The notes: generated by a model not told the origin, from the letters alone. A stretch of 29,576 bases of DNA from JASFQI01 sp050115555 (GCA_050115555.1 JASFQI010000014.1:1-29576); one strand, 5' to 3'. Counted from the stretch's first letter, positions 8,381 through 18,000 are shown. Made by a program: numbers and translations.

Positions 8381-9124
8381 ATGGGCTCTACATGCTTAGC
8401 GTCCAAATTCGATGCTGGACGTTCATCTCTTGGCCAGGCATTTCCCATGGACCGAAATTACTATGCCAAGAACCTGAGCGCATCCCGCCTGCGGCGGGTC
8501 TATGACCTGGCGAATTCCCGGGTGAGACAGTATCTGTCCGCAGAAATCGATCATGTGGCCTCCCTGATCAACACCGGGGACCACATCCTGGAGTTGGGTT
8601 GTGGATACGGCCGTGTGCTGGGCGCCCTTTCAGAATCCGCCGGCACAAGGTGGGGGGTGGACAATTCCATTGAAAGCCTCCGAATGGCCCGCTCCGAGCA
8701 CCCCGGACTGTTCCTGGCTATGATGGACGCAGGCAGCCTGGGATTTTCCAACGGATCTTTTGACCTGGTTTTCGGAGTCCAGAACTTTATCAGCGCCTGC
8801 AAGGTGGCTTCGGAGCGTCTGCTTCGGGAATGCCTACGCGTCGTCCGCCCTGGAGGAAAGGTGGTCCTTTCCAGCTATGCTGAAAGCTTCTGGCCCCACA
8901 GGCTGGAATGGTTCGGGCAGCAGGCCGCCGAAGGGCTCCTCGGCCCTATAGACGAGCAAGCGACCGGAGACGGCGTGATCGTGTGCAGGGACGGATTCAG
9001 GGCCACCACCTTCAGTCCCGGGGAATTTGAGAATCTCGCCCGTTCCTGCGGTGTAAAGGCCCGGATCTATCCCGTGGATAACGCCAGCCTTTTCTGCGAG
9101 ATCCCTGTTCCGGATGTTGAATGA
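8381..9124 (+). CDS. Class I SAM-dependent methyltransferase inside the hut operon
   Basis: A 247-residue protein with a Rossmann-type methyltransferase domain. Motif I is HILELGCGYGRVLGAL (about 68-83), the motif II region is MDAGSLGFSNGSFDLVFG, and VVRPGGKVVLSSY is the post-motif segment. The ATG at 8381 has GAGGA 8 bases upstream, inside the end of ftcD. A second ATG at 8447 lacks a clear ribosome-binding site, but the first 22 residues look poorly conserved in character. The gene sits five bases after ftcD and its stop overlaps the earliest possible hutI start, so it is translationally coupled to the pathway. No methylation step is known in standard histidine breakdown, and the substrate cannot be read from the sequence. 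Confidence 0.85.
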   Translation: MGSTCLASKFDAGRSSLGQAFPMDRNYYAKNLSASRLRRVYDLANSRVRQYLSAEIDHVASLINTGDHILELGCGYGRVLGALSESAGTRWGVDNSIESLRMARSEHPGLFLAMMDAGSLGFSNGSFDLVFGVQNFISACKVASERLLRECLRVVRPGGKVVLSSYAESFWPHRLEWFGQQAAEGLLGPIDEQATGDGVIVCRDGFRATTFSPGEFENLARSCGVKARIYPVDNASLFCEIPVPDVE

Positions 9125-10422
9125 GATCTGCCATGACGGATAATCGAATCCCTGACTCCCTGGACTCCCTGTGGACAACATGTCACCTGGCCACGCTCCG
9201 GGCGGGAGAAGACGGATACGGTGTTCTTAATAACGGGGCCCTGGCCGTCAAGGACAAAAAGATCGTCTGGGTCGGCCCGGAGTCGAATCTGCCGGAGGGG
9301 ATCCGCCGGCGGACCCCGACCGTACACAACCTTGGCGGGGCCTGGGTCACACCGGGTCTTATCGACTGCCACACCCACCTGGTCTATGCCGGAAACCGCA
9401 CCGGTGAATTCGAAAGACGACTCAACGGCGCCACCTATGAGGAAATCGCCCGGCACGGCGGCGGCATTATGAGCACGGTGAACGCGGTCCGGGCTGCGGA
9501 TGAAGAAAACCTCTACATGCAATCCGTCCCACGCCTCAAGGCCATGCAGGCCGAAGGCGTCACCACCCTTGAAATCAAATCCGGGTACGGGCTGGATCCG
9601 GAATCCGAAATGAAGATGCTCAGGGTCATTCACCGTCTCGGCCGGGATTTTCCCGTGAACGTCATGCCCACTTTTCTCGGAGCCCACGCCCTTCCACCCG
9701 AGTACCGGGATGATCCGGACGGATACATCGACCTCATTGTTGATAAAATGCTTCCGGCCGTGGCATCCGGGGGACTGGCCGTTGCAGTGGACGCCTTTTG
9801 CGAACGAATCGCCTTTTCCCCGGCCCAGACAGAGCGCGTTCTTAGAGCGGCCGTGTCGCTGGGGTTCAAGGTGAAGCTCCACGCCGAGCAGCTCAGCGAC
9901 CTGAAAGGGGCCGCCCTGGCTGCACAATACGGCGCCCTCAGCGCAGACCACCTGGAATACCTGGATAAAGACGGCATCGCGGCCATGGCCCGAAACCATG
10001 TCACGGCCGTGCTGCTTCCCGGAGCCTTTTATTTTCTTCAGGAGACGAAAAAGCCGCCCGTGAATCATTTGAGGGCCGCGGGTGTCCGTATGGCCGTTTC
10101 AACGGATTGCAATCCGGGTTCCAGTCCCTGCACCTCTCCGCTTCTCATGATGAACATGGCCTGTATGCTCTTTGGTTTGACTCCGGTGGAGGCCTTGAGA
10201 GGGATAACGATCCATGCGGCACATGCACTGGGAATGGAGGATAAGGCGGGAAGCCTGGAACCCGGGAAGCGCGCAGACTTTGCGATTTGGGACATCTCCG
10301 AACCCGCTGAGCTGTCCTACGGCATGGGTGGAAACCCGTGCCGCCTGGTGGTCAAAGACGGCGAAATCGTGATCCGCCGTGAGGACCCATACACCACGGG
10401 GCGGGACGATGTGGTCCTGTGA
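9121..10422 (+). CDS. hutI: Imidazolonepropionase
   Basis: This metal-dependent amidohydrolase opens 4-imidazolone-5-propionate to N-formimino-L-glutamate. The metal-binding HxH is H84/H86 in TPGLIDCHTHLVYAGNR. Further family segments are LEIKSGYGLD, PTFLGAHALPPEY, VKLHAEQLSD, SADHLEYL and STDCNPGSSPC. The length of 433 residues is slightly above the typical 400-420. Two starts are possible: ATG 9121, overlapping the methyltransferase stop in ATGA, or ATG 9133. Neither has a strong Shine-Dalgarno sequence, which is consistent with translational coupling. The pathway order in the operon (hutU, ftcD, methyltransferase, hutI) is not the order of the reactions. Confidence 0.96.
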   Translation: MRSAMTDNRIPDSLDSLWTTCHLATLRAGEDGYGVLNNGALAVKDKKIVWVGPESNLPEGIRRRTPTVHNLGGAWVTPGLIDCHTHLVYAGNRTGEFERRLNGATYEEIARHGGGIMSTVNAVRAADEENLYMQSVPRLKAMQAEGVTTLEIKSGYGLDPESEMKMLRVIHRLGRDFPVNVMPTFLGAHALPPEYRDDPDGYIDLIVDKMLPAVASGGLAVAVDAFCERIAFSPAQTERVLRAAVSLGFKVKLHAEQLSDLKGAALAAQYGALSADHLEYLDKDGIAAMARNHVTAVLLPGAFYFLQETKKPPVNHLRAAGVRMAVSTDCNPGSSPCTSPLLMMNMACMLFGLTPVEALRGITIHAAHALGMEDKAGSLEPGKRADFAIWDISEPAELSYGMGGNPCRLVVKDGEIVIRREDPYTTGRDDVVL

Positions 10423-10485
10423 GTCCATGGGAGAACTCGTCCGATAGCGAATGAGTGAATCCATAATAAACAAGGAGGAATGATG

Positions 10486-11637
10486 ATGGGAAAACGAGCA
10501 GGAATCTGGATCCTGGCAATGGTGATGGTTCTGGGCATGGCAGGCACTGCCGCAGCGGCGGATACCATCAAGATCGGGTTTCATGCACCCCTGACCGGGT
10601 TTGCAGCCAGTGACGGAAAGTCAGCCACCGAAGGGGCCAAGCTGGCGGTCCGGCAGATCAATGACGCCGGAGGGGTCCTGGGGAAGAATGTTGAACTCGT
10701 GGTCTACGACGACCAGGCCAAACCGGCCCAGGCCATTCCCATCGCCAACAAGCTGATCGGGCAGGACAAGGTCGTCGTGGGCGTATCCGGCTCTTACTCC
10801 GGGCCCACCCGGTCTGCCGCCGGTATCTTCCAGGAGGCCAAGATCCCCTATATAAGCGCATACGGCATTCACCCGGACATCACCCGAGCCGGTGAATACG
10901 TGTTCCGCACCAGCTTCCTGGGGCATATCCAGGGGAAGGCGGGCGCCAAGCTCATCGGGGACATGATGGGGAAAAAGAAGGTAGTGGTGATCACCCTTCA
11001 GAACGACTTCGGGAAATCCCTGGCCGCGGGATTCAAGGAGATGGCGCCCACATACGGAATCCAGATCGTGGATGAATACCAGTACAGCATCAAGGATCGC
11101 CAGTTCGGATCCATTGTGGCGAAGGTGAAGGCGGACGACCCGGAAGCCATCTACGCGAGCGGTTACTACTTCACGGCCGGTCCCCTGGTCAACCAGCTTC
11201 GGACCGCCGGCCTGACATGCCCCGTCATCGGCCAGGAGGGGTATGACAGCCAGAAATTCATTGAAATCGCCGGTCCCGCGTCCGAGGGCGTGATCATCAC
11301 CACCAGCCTGGATCGCGATTCCAAGGTGCCGGAGACGGCCGACTTCATCAAGGCGTTTGAAGAGCAGGCCGGCTTCAAGTCCGATATGGTAGCGGCCAGC
11401 GGACACACCGCCGTCAAGGTGGCCGCTGACGCCATTCAGCGGGCAGGGAGCACCGATCCCCAGAAAATCCTCGAGGCGCTCAAGGCCACGGATCTGAAAG
11501 TGTCCACGGGAACCATCAAGTTCAACAAGCTGGGGGAAGTCCTGAAGGATGTTCAGGTCCAGGTGGTCAAGGACGGGAACTGGCATCATTATGCGGTCAT
11601 CGATGACGCCCAGCTGCTGACCCCGCCCGATAAGTAG
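10486..11637 (+). CDS. livK: Branched-chain-type ABC transporter substrate-binding protein
   Basis: A periplasmic binding protein of the Leu/Ile/Val (HAAT) family. It has a signal peptide of about 22 residues ending AAAAD, then IKIGFHAPLTGFAASDGKSA, typical of the first strand and ligand loop. The binding-protein fold continues for about 380 residues. Three ATG codons stand in a row (10480, 10483, 10486). The AAGGAGG at 10472-10478 is best spaced for the third. It begins 63 bases after hutI and leads a complete livKHMGF set. Its genome context suggests histidine, urocanate or a related imidazole compound as ligand, but LivK-type proteins bind many substrates and the residues do not settle this. 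Confidence 0.92.
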   Translation: MGKRAGIWILAMVMVLGMAGTAAAADTIKIGFHAPLTGFAASDGKSATEGAKLAVRQINDAGGVLGKNVELVVYDDQAKPAQAIPIANKLIGQDKVVVGVSGSYSGPTRSAAGIFQEAKIPYISAYGIHPDITRAGEYVFRTSFLGHIQGKAGAKLIGDMMGKKKVVVITLQNDFGKSLAAGFKEMAPTYGIQIVDEYQYSIKDRQFGSIVAKVKADDPEAIYASGYYFTAGPLVNQLRTAGLTCPVIGQEGYDSQKFIEIAGPASEGVIITTSLDRDSKVPETADFIKAFEEQAGFKSDMVAASGHTAVKVAADAIQRAGSTDPQKILEALKATDLKVSTGTIKFNKLGEVLKDVQVQVVKDGNWHHYAVIDDAQLLTPPDK

Positions 11638-11658
11638 CGCACGAACAGGGCAATCGAC

Positions 11659-11688
11659 GGACCGGGGGGCCTCGTGGTTCCCCGGTCC
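11659..11688 (+). promoter_or_regulatory. Stem-loop between livK and livH
   Basis: A perfect 9-bp GC-rich stem (GGACCGGGG at 11659-11667 with CCCCGGTCC at 11680-11688) encloses a 12-base loop. It lies 21 bases after the livK stop. Only a TTTT, separated from the stem, follows it, so full termination is unlikely. Such hairpins after binding-protein genes commonly protect the upstream mRNA or attenuate the downstream genes, giving more binding protein than permease. Confidence 0.7.
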
Positions 11689-11725
11689 ATGATCCTTTTG
11701 AAATTCCATCTATCGGTTGCAGCGC

Positions 11726-12586
11726 ATGCTCTATCTCGAACTGCTGATCCAGGGGCTTATCTACGGTTGCATGTACGCCATGATCGCCGTGGGGCTCACA
11801 CTGGTATACGGACTGCTTCGCATCCTACACGTGGCCCATGCCGGGCTCTTCGCCCTGGGCGGGTATCTCGGACTCCTCCTGACCAACGCCAGCGGGAGCC
11901 TGATTCTGGCCATGCCGCTTGCGGCGGCCCTCGTGGGGATCGTCGGCATGGCCATCTATCGTCTGTGCTACGAACCGATTCTGGACAAGCCGCCCTATGT
12001 GGCCCTGATCGCCTCCATCGGCCTTTTCATCGCCATGGAAGAGGTGTTCCGGCTGATCTTCGGACCCTACGGATTGACGTACACCAGCCCCCCTCTCCAG
12101 GGACTGATCCAATTCTTCGGCATCACATTGAGAGCCGTGGACCTGGCCATTGTGGCAAGCAGTGTCGTCCTGCTCGCCATCCTGTCCCGGCTGTCCCGGA
12201 AAACCCGGCTGGGGGTGGCCTGGCGGGCCACCGTGGACGACCCCCAGATGGCCCAAAGCTTCGGGGTGAGTGTTTTGAAGGTCCGGTACATGAATTTTTT
12301 CATCGGCTCGGCCCTTGCGGGAATGGCTGGCATTTTCGTGTCCCTGCTATCCAATCTCGTGGAGCCCACCATGGGCGGCGTGCCCAGCTACAAGGCCCTG
12401 GCCATCATCGTTCTGGGCGGGCTGGGGAATGTGGGAGGCACCCTGATCGCCTCCCTGGTCCTGGGCGTCATCGAGGCCTTCGGGACGATCTTTATCGGAG
12501 ACTATCTGGACCGGGATGCCATTGCCTTTGCCTTTCTCATTCTGGTCTTGATGATCTGGCCCAAGGGCCTGTTCGGACGGAGGTAG
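11726..12586 (+). CDS. livH: Branched-chain-type ABC permease, LivH-like
   Basis: An inner-membrane permease of about 286 residues with multiple hydrophobic segments. It opens LELLIQGLIYGCMYAMIAVGLTLVYGLLRILHVAH, the LivH hallmark. The C-terminal GGLGNVGGTLIASLVLGVIEAFG is the loop that contacts the ATPase. ATG 11726 is preferred. TTG at 11717 is in the same frame, and a stop at 11699 rules out anything further upstream. Neither start has a clear Shine-Dalgarno sequence. Its 3' end carries the GGAGG that serves livM three bases later. Confidence 0.92.
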   Translation: MLYLELLIQGLIYGCMYAMIAVGLTLVYGLLRILHVAHAGLFALGGYLGLLLTNASGSLILAMPLAAALVGIVGMAIYRLCYEPILDKPPYVALIASIGLFIAMEEVFRLIFGPYGLTYTSPPLQGLIQFFGITLRAVDLAIVASSVVLLAILSRLSRKTRLGVAWRATVDDPQMAQSFGVSVLKVRYMNFFIGSALAGMAGIFVSLLSNLVEPTMGGVPSYKALAIIVLGGLGNVGGTLIASLVLGVIEAFGTIFIGDYLDRDAIAFAFLILVLMIWPKGLFGRR

Positions 12587-12589
12587 CCC

Positions 12590-13453
12590 ATGGGCGTCTA
12601 TGAACTTTCACTGGCCACGGTCATCTGTATCAACATCATTCTCGCCACCGGTCTCAATCTGATTACCGGATACTGCGGCCAGATCAGCCTGGGGCATGCC
12701 GCGTTTTACGGAATCGGGGCCTATACGGCGGCCCTTCTCGCCAAGGCCGGCGTGTGGGGACCTTTCAATCTGCTTGCCGCCATGGCGGCGGCCGGGCTGG
12801 TGGGGATCCTTGTGGGGCTCACCAGCCTCCGTGTCCGGGAGGATTTTCTCGCCATCACCACCATGGGGGTCGGCTTTCTGTTCCTGGGAATCGTCCGCCA
12901 GCAGGAAAGCCTCCTCGGGGGAGAGCTGGGTATCAGTTCCATCCCTTCTTTCGGTCTGGACAAAAGCGGCTTCTTTGTCATGGTCCTCATCCTGGCCGGC
13001 GTGACGACCGCCTTCAGCCTGTACGTAAAACGGTCCTGGATGGGATTCGCCTTTGAGGCCGTAGCGGACGACGAGGACACGGCCCGGACCCTGACGGTGG
13101 ATGTGCCGGCCTACAAACTGGTCGCCTTTGCGCTGGGCACGGCTATGGCAGGCCTGGCCGGTGCCCTCTATACGTATTTCGCACGGTTCATCGTGCCCGA
13201 CGACTTCGGGTTCATCACCTCCATCACCATCCTGTCCATGGTGGCGGTGGGCGGCATCGGCAGCGTGTTCGGGGTCATTGTGGGGACCGCCCTTTTGACC
13301 CTGATGCCCGAGTTTTTCCGTTTTATCAGTGATTACAAGCTTCTGGTCTACGGGGCACTCCTCTTCAGTGTGATGCGCTTTGCGCCGGAAGGCCTGGCCG
13401 GACTGAACCGCCTTTTCACATTCCGTCTGAAGGCACGAAGAGGGGGCTTATGA
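12590..13453 (+). CDS. livM: Branched-chain-type ABC permease, LivM-like
   Basis: This is the second permease of the transporter, 287 residues and strongly hydrophobic. Diagnostic segments are GLNLITGYCGQISLGHAAFYGIGAY near the N-terminus and the GGIGSVFGVIVGTALLTLMPEF coupling segment near the C-terminus. The Shine-Dalgarno GGAGG at 12579-12583 lies in the end of livH. The stop overlaps the livG start (ATGA at 13450-13453), so translation is coupled. LivH and LivM form a heterodimeric channel in this family. Confidence 0.93.
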   Translation: MGVYELSLATVICINIILATGLNLITGYCGQISLGHAAFYGIGAYTAALLAKAGVWGPFNLLAAMAAAGLVGILVGLTSLRVREDFLAITTMGVGFLFLGIVRQQESLLGGELGISSIPSFGLDKSGFFVMVLILAGVTTAFSLYVKRSWMGFAFEAVADDEDTARTLTVDVPAYKLVAFALGTAMAGLAGALYTYFARFIVPDDFGFITSITILSMVAVGGIGSVFGVIVGTALLTLMPEFFRFISDYKLLVYGALLFSVMRFAPEGLAGLNRLFTFRLKARRGGL

Positions 13454-14214
13454 ACAAGCTGCTGGAGGTCCAGGATGTCACGATGCGGTTCGGGGGCGTT
13501 CATGCCCTGGAGGACGTCTCCTTTCAGGTCATGGAAGGTGAATTCATGAGCCTGATCGGGCCCAACGGCGCAGGCAAGACCACCATGCTGCTCGTGATCA
13601 CCGGCATCCTCATTCCCCAGCATGCAAAAATCGTCTTTGCCGGGCGGGAGATCACCCGGCTGGCGACCCACAAACGCGCCCGGCTCGGAATGGCCCTCAC
13701 CCATCAGATCGTCAGGCCGTTCCGGTCCATGACACTCCTGGACAACGTGGCCCTTGCCGTGGGGCACGGCAGGATCCGGCGTGTCACGCGGGCCCTGACG
13801 TCGGTGAACCGCTCCGCGGAACGGAAACAGGCCCGTGAGCTGCTGGACCTGGTGGGCATCGGGGATCACGCCCACGAGGCGGTCACCGGCCAGCCCCTAG
13901 GGGTGTTGAAGCGTCTCGAGCTGGCCAGGGCCCTTGCCCTCAAACCCCGGCTGCTGCTTCTGGACGAACCCCTGGCTGGACTGAACCATGTGGAGGCCCC
14001 ACGACTGGCCGACACCGTGGTCCGGATCAATAAGAGCGGGCTGACCGTGGTGATGATCGAGCACAATCTCGGTGAAGTGCTGCGGGTCAGCCAGAGACTG
14101 GTGGTTCTGGACAACGGACGCAAGATTGCGGACGGGGATCCAACGAGGATCATGCGTATGGCGCGCGTTCGTGCCGCATACGTGGGAAAGGAGGAAGAGC
14201 ATGCTGCAGCTTGA
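13450..14214 (+). CDS. livG: Branched-chain-type ABC ATPase, LivG-like
   Basis: A 254-residue ATP-binding subunit. It has Walker A GPNGAGKTT, a Q-loop glutamine in LTHQIVRPF, Walker B LLLLDEPLAGLN and the H-loop histidine in VMIEHNL. The ABC signature is unusual: where LivG proteins normally read YGQQRRLE, this one reads LGVLKRLELARAL, so both glutamines are gone. All other motifs are intact, so the protein is probably active as one half of an asymmetric ATPase pair with LivF. It starts in the ATGA overlap with livM and overlaps livF by 14 bases. Confidence 0.92.
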   Translation: MNKLLEVQDVTMRFGGVHALEDVSFQVMEGEFMSLIGPNGAGKTTMLLVITGILIPQHAKIVFAGREITRLATHKRARLGMALTHQIVRPFRSMTLLDNVALAVGHGRIRRVTRALTSVNRSAERKQARELLDLVGIGDHAHEAVTGQPLGVLKRLELARALALKPRLLLLDEPLAGLNHVEAPRLADTVVRINKSGLTVVMIEHNLGEVLRVSQRLVVLDNGRKIADGDPTRIMRMARVRAAYVGKEEEHAAA

Positions 14215-14929
14215 GGGATTGAGCTGCGGATACGGTCCTGTCCAGGCGGTCCAGGAACTGAACCTGGAGGTCCGCCCTGGTACCATCTTTGCCCTGCTCG
14301 GGGCCAACGGGGCCGGAAAGAGTTCGACGATCATGTGTATTGCAGGCCACGTGGATCTGCACGACGGTCGTATCCTCTATAACGATACCGACATCACCGC
14401 CTGGAATCCCATGCAGCGGGTCCGAGCGGGTATCGGCCTGGTGCCCGAGGGCAGACGCCTTTTCAGCAGCCTGACGGTTCAGGAGAACCTGGTGATGGGA
14501 GGATATTCCCGGCCAAAAGAAAATACCGAACCACTCATGGAAGAGGTCCTTGCCACCTTCCCGCGGCTTGGGGAGAGGCTGAACCAGCGGGCCGGTTCCC
14601 TCTCGGGCGGCGAACAACAGATGCTCGCCGTCGGGCGGGCCCTGATGAGTCGACCGAATCTGATGCTGATCGACGAACTGAGCCTGGGTCTCATGCCCAA
14701 GGTCATCGATATCTGTTATCGCGTCATCAGCGACCTGAAATCAAAGGGGATGACGATTGTCCTGGTGGAGCAGTCTACCCATAGGGCCCTTGACGTAGCC
14801 GACGAGGTGGTTGTCCTCGAGAGTGGGAAGAGCGTGTGGATGGGGAACGCCTGGGATGCGCGCCAATCCGCCGATATGATCGACGCCCTCCTGGGATTGA
14901 AGCATTCGGATGGTCCTGCCGATTCCTAA
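14201..14929 (+). CDS. livF: Branched-chain-type ABC ATPase, LivF-like
   Basis: The second ATPase subunit, 242 residues. It has Walker A GANGAGKSS, signature SLSGGEQQMLAVGRAL, Walker B LMLIDELSLGLMP and the LivF-type GLVPEGRRLFSSLTVQENL. Walker B has Glu-Leu where Glu-Pro is usual, and the catalytic glutamate is kept. ATG 14201 is chosen because GGAGG stands 6 bases upstream. The frame is open further upstream to 14072, but that part only shadows livG. This is the last gene of the hut-liv operon, since the next genes run leftward. Confidence 0.94.
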   Translation: MLQLEGLSCGYGPVQAVQELNLEVRPGTIFALLGANGAGKSSTIMCIAGHVDLHDGRILYNDTDITAWNPMQRVRAGIGLVPEGRRLFSSLTVQENLVMGGYSRPKENTEPLMEEVLATFPRLGERLNQRAGSLSGGEQQMLAVGRALMSRPNLMLIDELSLGLMPKVIDICYRVISDLKSKGMTIVLVEQSTHRALDVADEVVVLESGKSVWMGNAWDARQSADMIDALLGLKHSDGPADS

Positions 14930-14992
14930 AACGCTCTATCAGCGCCTCCTCTTTTCATCCCTGTTGTAACGCTGGCTTTTTAGATTTCGGCA

Positions 14993-15052
14993 GGCTGTCT
15001 TTCCTCGCCGGAATCTTCCCTTTTCTTTTCCGGTCCCCCAAACTTGACAGCC
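14993..15052. terminator. Nested inverted repeats between convergent operons, possible terminator
   Basis: GGCTGTC (14993-14999) pairs with GACAGCC (15046-15052). Inside lie CCGGAA (15008-15013) and TTCCGG (15028-15033). The segment separates livF from the convergent RND gene, where a two-way terminator would be expected. The loops are long and no clean T tract follows on either side, so this is tentative. Confidence 0.3.
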
Positions 15053-18000
15053 CTAACCCCGGCCGAACCGGGTCTGCATGCTGTGGACCAGGGAGCAGAG
15101 CACAGGCACCACCACCAAGGTGAGGAGGGTGGCCACGGCCAGGCCGAAAATCACGGCTACGGCCATGGGGCCCCACCACTGGCTGGACTCCCCCCCGATG
15201 TCCCAGGCGAGCTTGCGGAAGTCGAAGCTCACCCCTGTGGCCATGGGCAGGAGGCCGAGGATCGTGGTGATGGCCGTGAGCATGACCGGCCGGAAGCGCA
15301 CGAGCCCGGCCTGAATCAGGGCCTCGGTACTGGCCAGGCCGCGTGTCATGAGCTGGTTGTAGTAGTCGATGAGCACGATGGCATTGTTCACGACCACTCC
15401 CGCGAGACTGATCACGCCGATGCCTGTCATGATGATGCCGAAGGCGGTGCCCGTGACGAGCAGTCCCACAAAGACGCCGATCAGGGAAAGGACCACGGAG
15501 GTCAGAATGACCAGCGGGGTGAGGAGCGAATCGAACTGGGTGAGGAGGATGAGAAGGATCAGGAAGATCGTGGCCACAAAGGCCTTGCTCAGGAAGTCTT
15601 GAGCCTTGGCCTGTTCCTTCTGCTCGCCGGTGAACTGGTAGGTGTAGCCCCGGGGCCAGGAGATCTCCTGCTTCAGAATCCCTTCCATATCCCGGATCAC
15701 GTCGTTCGCAAGACGGCCGGACACGTCCCCCGAGACCGTGACCACCCGTTTCTGGTCCAGGCGCATGATGGCGCCGAGCCCGCTCGTAAGCGAGACCTCG
15801 GCCAGGCTGGTTAGCGGAATGGGCTCCCCCTGGGGCCCGGACACCGTGATCCGCTTCAGGTTCTCCATGGACCTCCGGTCCTTTTCCGGCAGCCTGGCGA
15901 TGATGTCGTACTCGTCCTTGCCCTCCCTGTAGACACCCACCTTGGCCCCGTTGATGGCCGCCTTGACCGTATAGGCAATGGTATACGTGTCCAGCCCCAT
16001 AAGGGCGGCCTTCTCCTTGTCCACCCGGACCCGAATCTCGGGCTTGCCCTTGACGAAGTTGTCCTTGAGGTCCACCAGGCCGGGGACGTCTTTGACCGCT
16101 TTTCGCACCTTTTCGGCGAGCTCTCCCAGGGTGAGGATGTCCTTGCCGGAGATCTCCAGGTTCACGGGCGGCCCGGTGGGGGGCCCCTCCTCCTCCTTCT
16201 CCACCTGGATGTCGGCCCCGTGGATGGTGGAGAGAATCCGCTCCCGCACCTCCTTGATGATCTCCGAGGAAAGCCGCGAGCGGTCGTGAAAATCCTTGAA
16301 ATCGAGCACGACACGGCTGATGTGGGTCCCTGTTCCACCCTGACTGAAGGGGTCCCCGCCCTCGGCCCCGATATTGGAGATCACGTAGCGGATGTCCTCG
16401 TACTCGGAGACGATCTCCTCCACCTGGTCCACGATCCGGTCCGAGGCGTCCAAGTTGGTCCCTTCCGGGGCCTTGATGTGCACGTAGGCCCGCCGGGGCT
16501 CGGTCTCTGGAAAAAACTCGGTCCCTTTGCCATAGGTCCCGTAGGCCACGATCGAGCCGATGAGCAGGACAAATCCGGAGAGGACAATCAGGAAGCGGTG
16601 CCGCAACGCCCACTTTAGAAGGGCCAGGTAGATGCGCTTGACCAGAGGCTCACGGCCGGGTTTGTCCTTTCCTTTCTTCTTCCTGGCCTTGGCCTGCTTC
16701 ACTGTCTGGTACCGGGCGGAGAGCACCGGGTTGATCACCAGGGCCACAAAGAGCGAAGAGGTGAGCGCCAGGATCAGGGTCATGGGGAGGTACCCCATGA
16801 ACTCGCCCATGATGCCTGGCCAGAAGAGCATGGGGACAAAGGCCCCCAGGGTGGTCATGGTGGACGTGATCACTGGCCACGCCACCTCGTTGGTCCCTTT
16901 GAGGGCCGCCTCCTGGCGCGGCTGCCCTTCCTGCATGTGGCGGTAGATGTTCTCCACGATTACGATGCCGTTGTCCACGAGCATCCCGAGGGCCAGGATC
17001 AGGGAAAAGAGGACAATCATGTTCAGGGACACGTCCATCCCCGTGAGGAGTGAAAAGGTCATGAACATGGAGTAGGGAATGGCCAGGGCCACGAACACGG
17101 CCGACCGCCCGCCGATAAAGATGAAGATCACGGCCAGGACCAGGATCAGGCCGGAAATGATGTTATTCTCCAAGTCCGAGATCATGAGACGCACGTCATC
17201 CGACATGTCGGAGGTGAGGTCGATCCGGAGGGACGGGGGCATGAGGGGTCGCATCTCCTCCACCACCTGTTTGACCTCGTCCGTGACTTTCACGATGTTT
17301 TCCCCGCTGCGCTTTTGAATGCCCAGCGTGACGCTCTTTTGACCGTTGATGCGGCTTCGCGTCAGGGGATCTTTGTAGCTGTCCTGGATCGTGGCCACGT
17401 CCCGCAGATAGATAGGCTTGCCGTCCCGGACAAAGGCCACAATGGAAAAAATCTCCGAAGGGTGCTTGAAGTCTTCGGGCACGCGGACCAGATACTTCCC
17501 CTGACCAATGTCCATGCTCCCGCCGGGCATATTCACGTTGCTCTGGCGAACGGCGTTGATGAGGCTCGAAAAAGGAACGTTATAGGCCCGAACCCGGTCC
17601 AGGTCGAACTCCACGTGAATCTCCCGCTCCAGCCCGCCGCTGAGCGAGGCGTCCAGCACACCCGAGATGGACTCGAAGCGGTCCTCGAACTCCTCGGCAA
17701 AGGCCTGAAGACGCCGCAGGCTGAACGGCCCGGAGAGGACCACGCGAATCACGGGGAGGTCCGAGAAGTTCACCTCCTGGATAACGGGCTCGTCAGGGAG
17801 GTCGTCCGGGAGGTCCGGCTTGGCCTGATCCACCTTGTCCCGGACCTTTTGAAGCGCGTCGTCGAGGTCGATCTCGGGCAAGAACTTGACCGCCACCGTG
17901 GAGATCCCCTCGGCTGACGTGGACCGGATTTCCTCCACGTCCGAAATTCCTTTGAGCTTCCGTTCGATGGGGATGGTGACGAGTTCCTCCATGTCCTGCG

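Noticed and set aside
9067..10068. 333-codon frame opposite hutI
   Set aside because: Antisense shadow of a clear amidohydrolase gene.
10621..11709. 362-codon frame opposite livK
   Set aside because: Antisense shadow; the plus-strand protein has a signal peptide and family motifs.
11674..12603. 309-codon plus-strand frame over livH
   Set aside because: The +1/+2 shadow of livH is rich in Arg, Pro, His and Gly and has no hydrophobic segments.
14955..16613. 552-codon open frame on the minus strand
   Set aside because: It lies in another frame of the RND pump gene, is rich in Arg/Pro/Gly/His as expected from GC-rich out-of-frame reading, and shows no domain. The pump frame is unmistakable.
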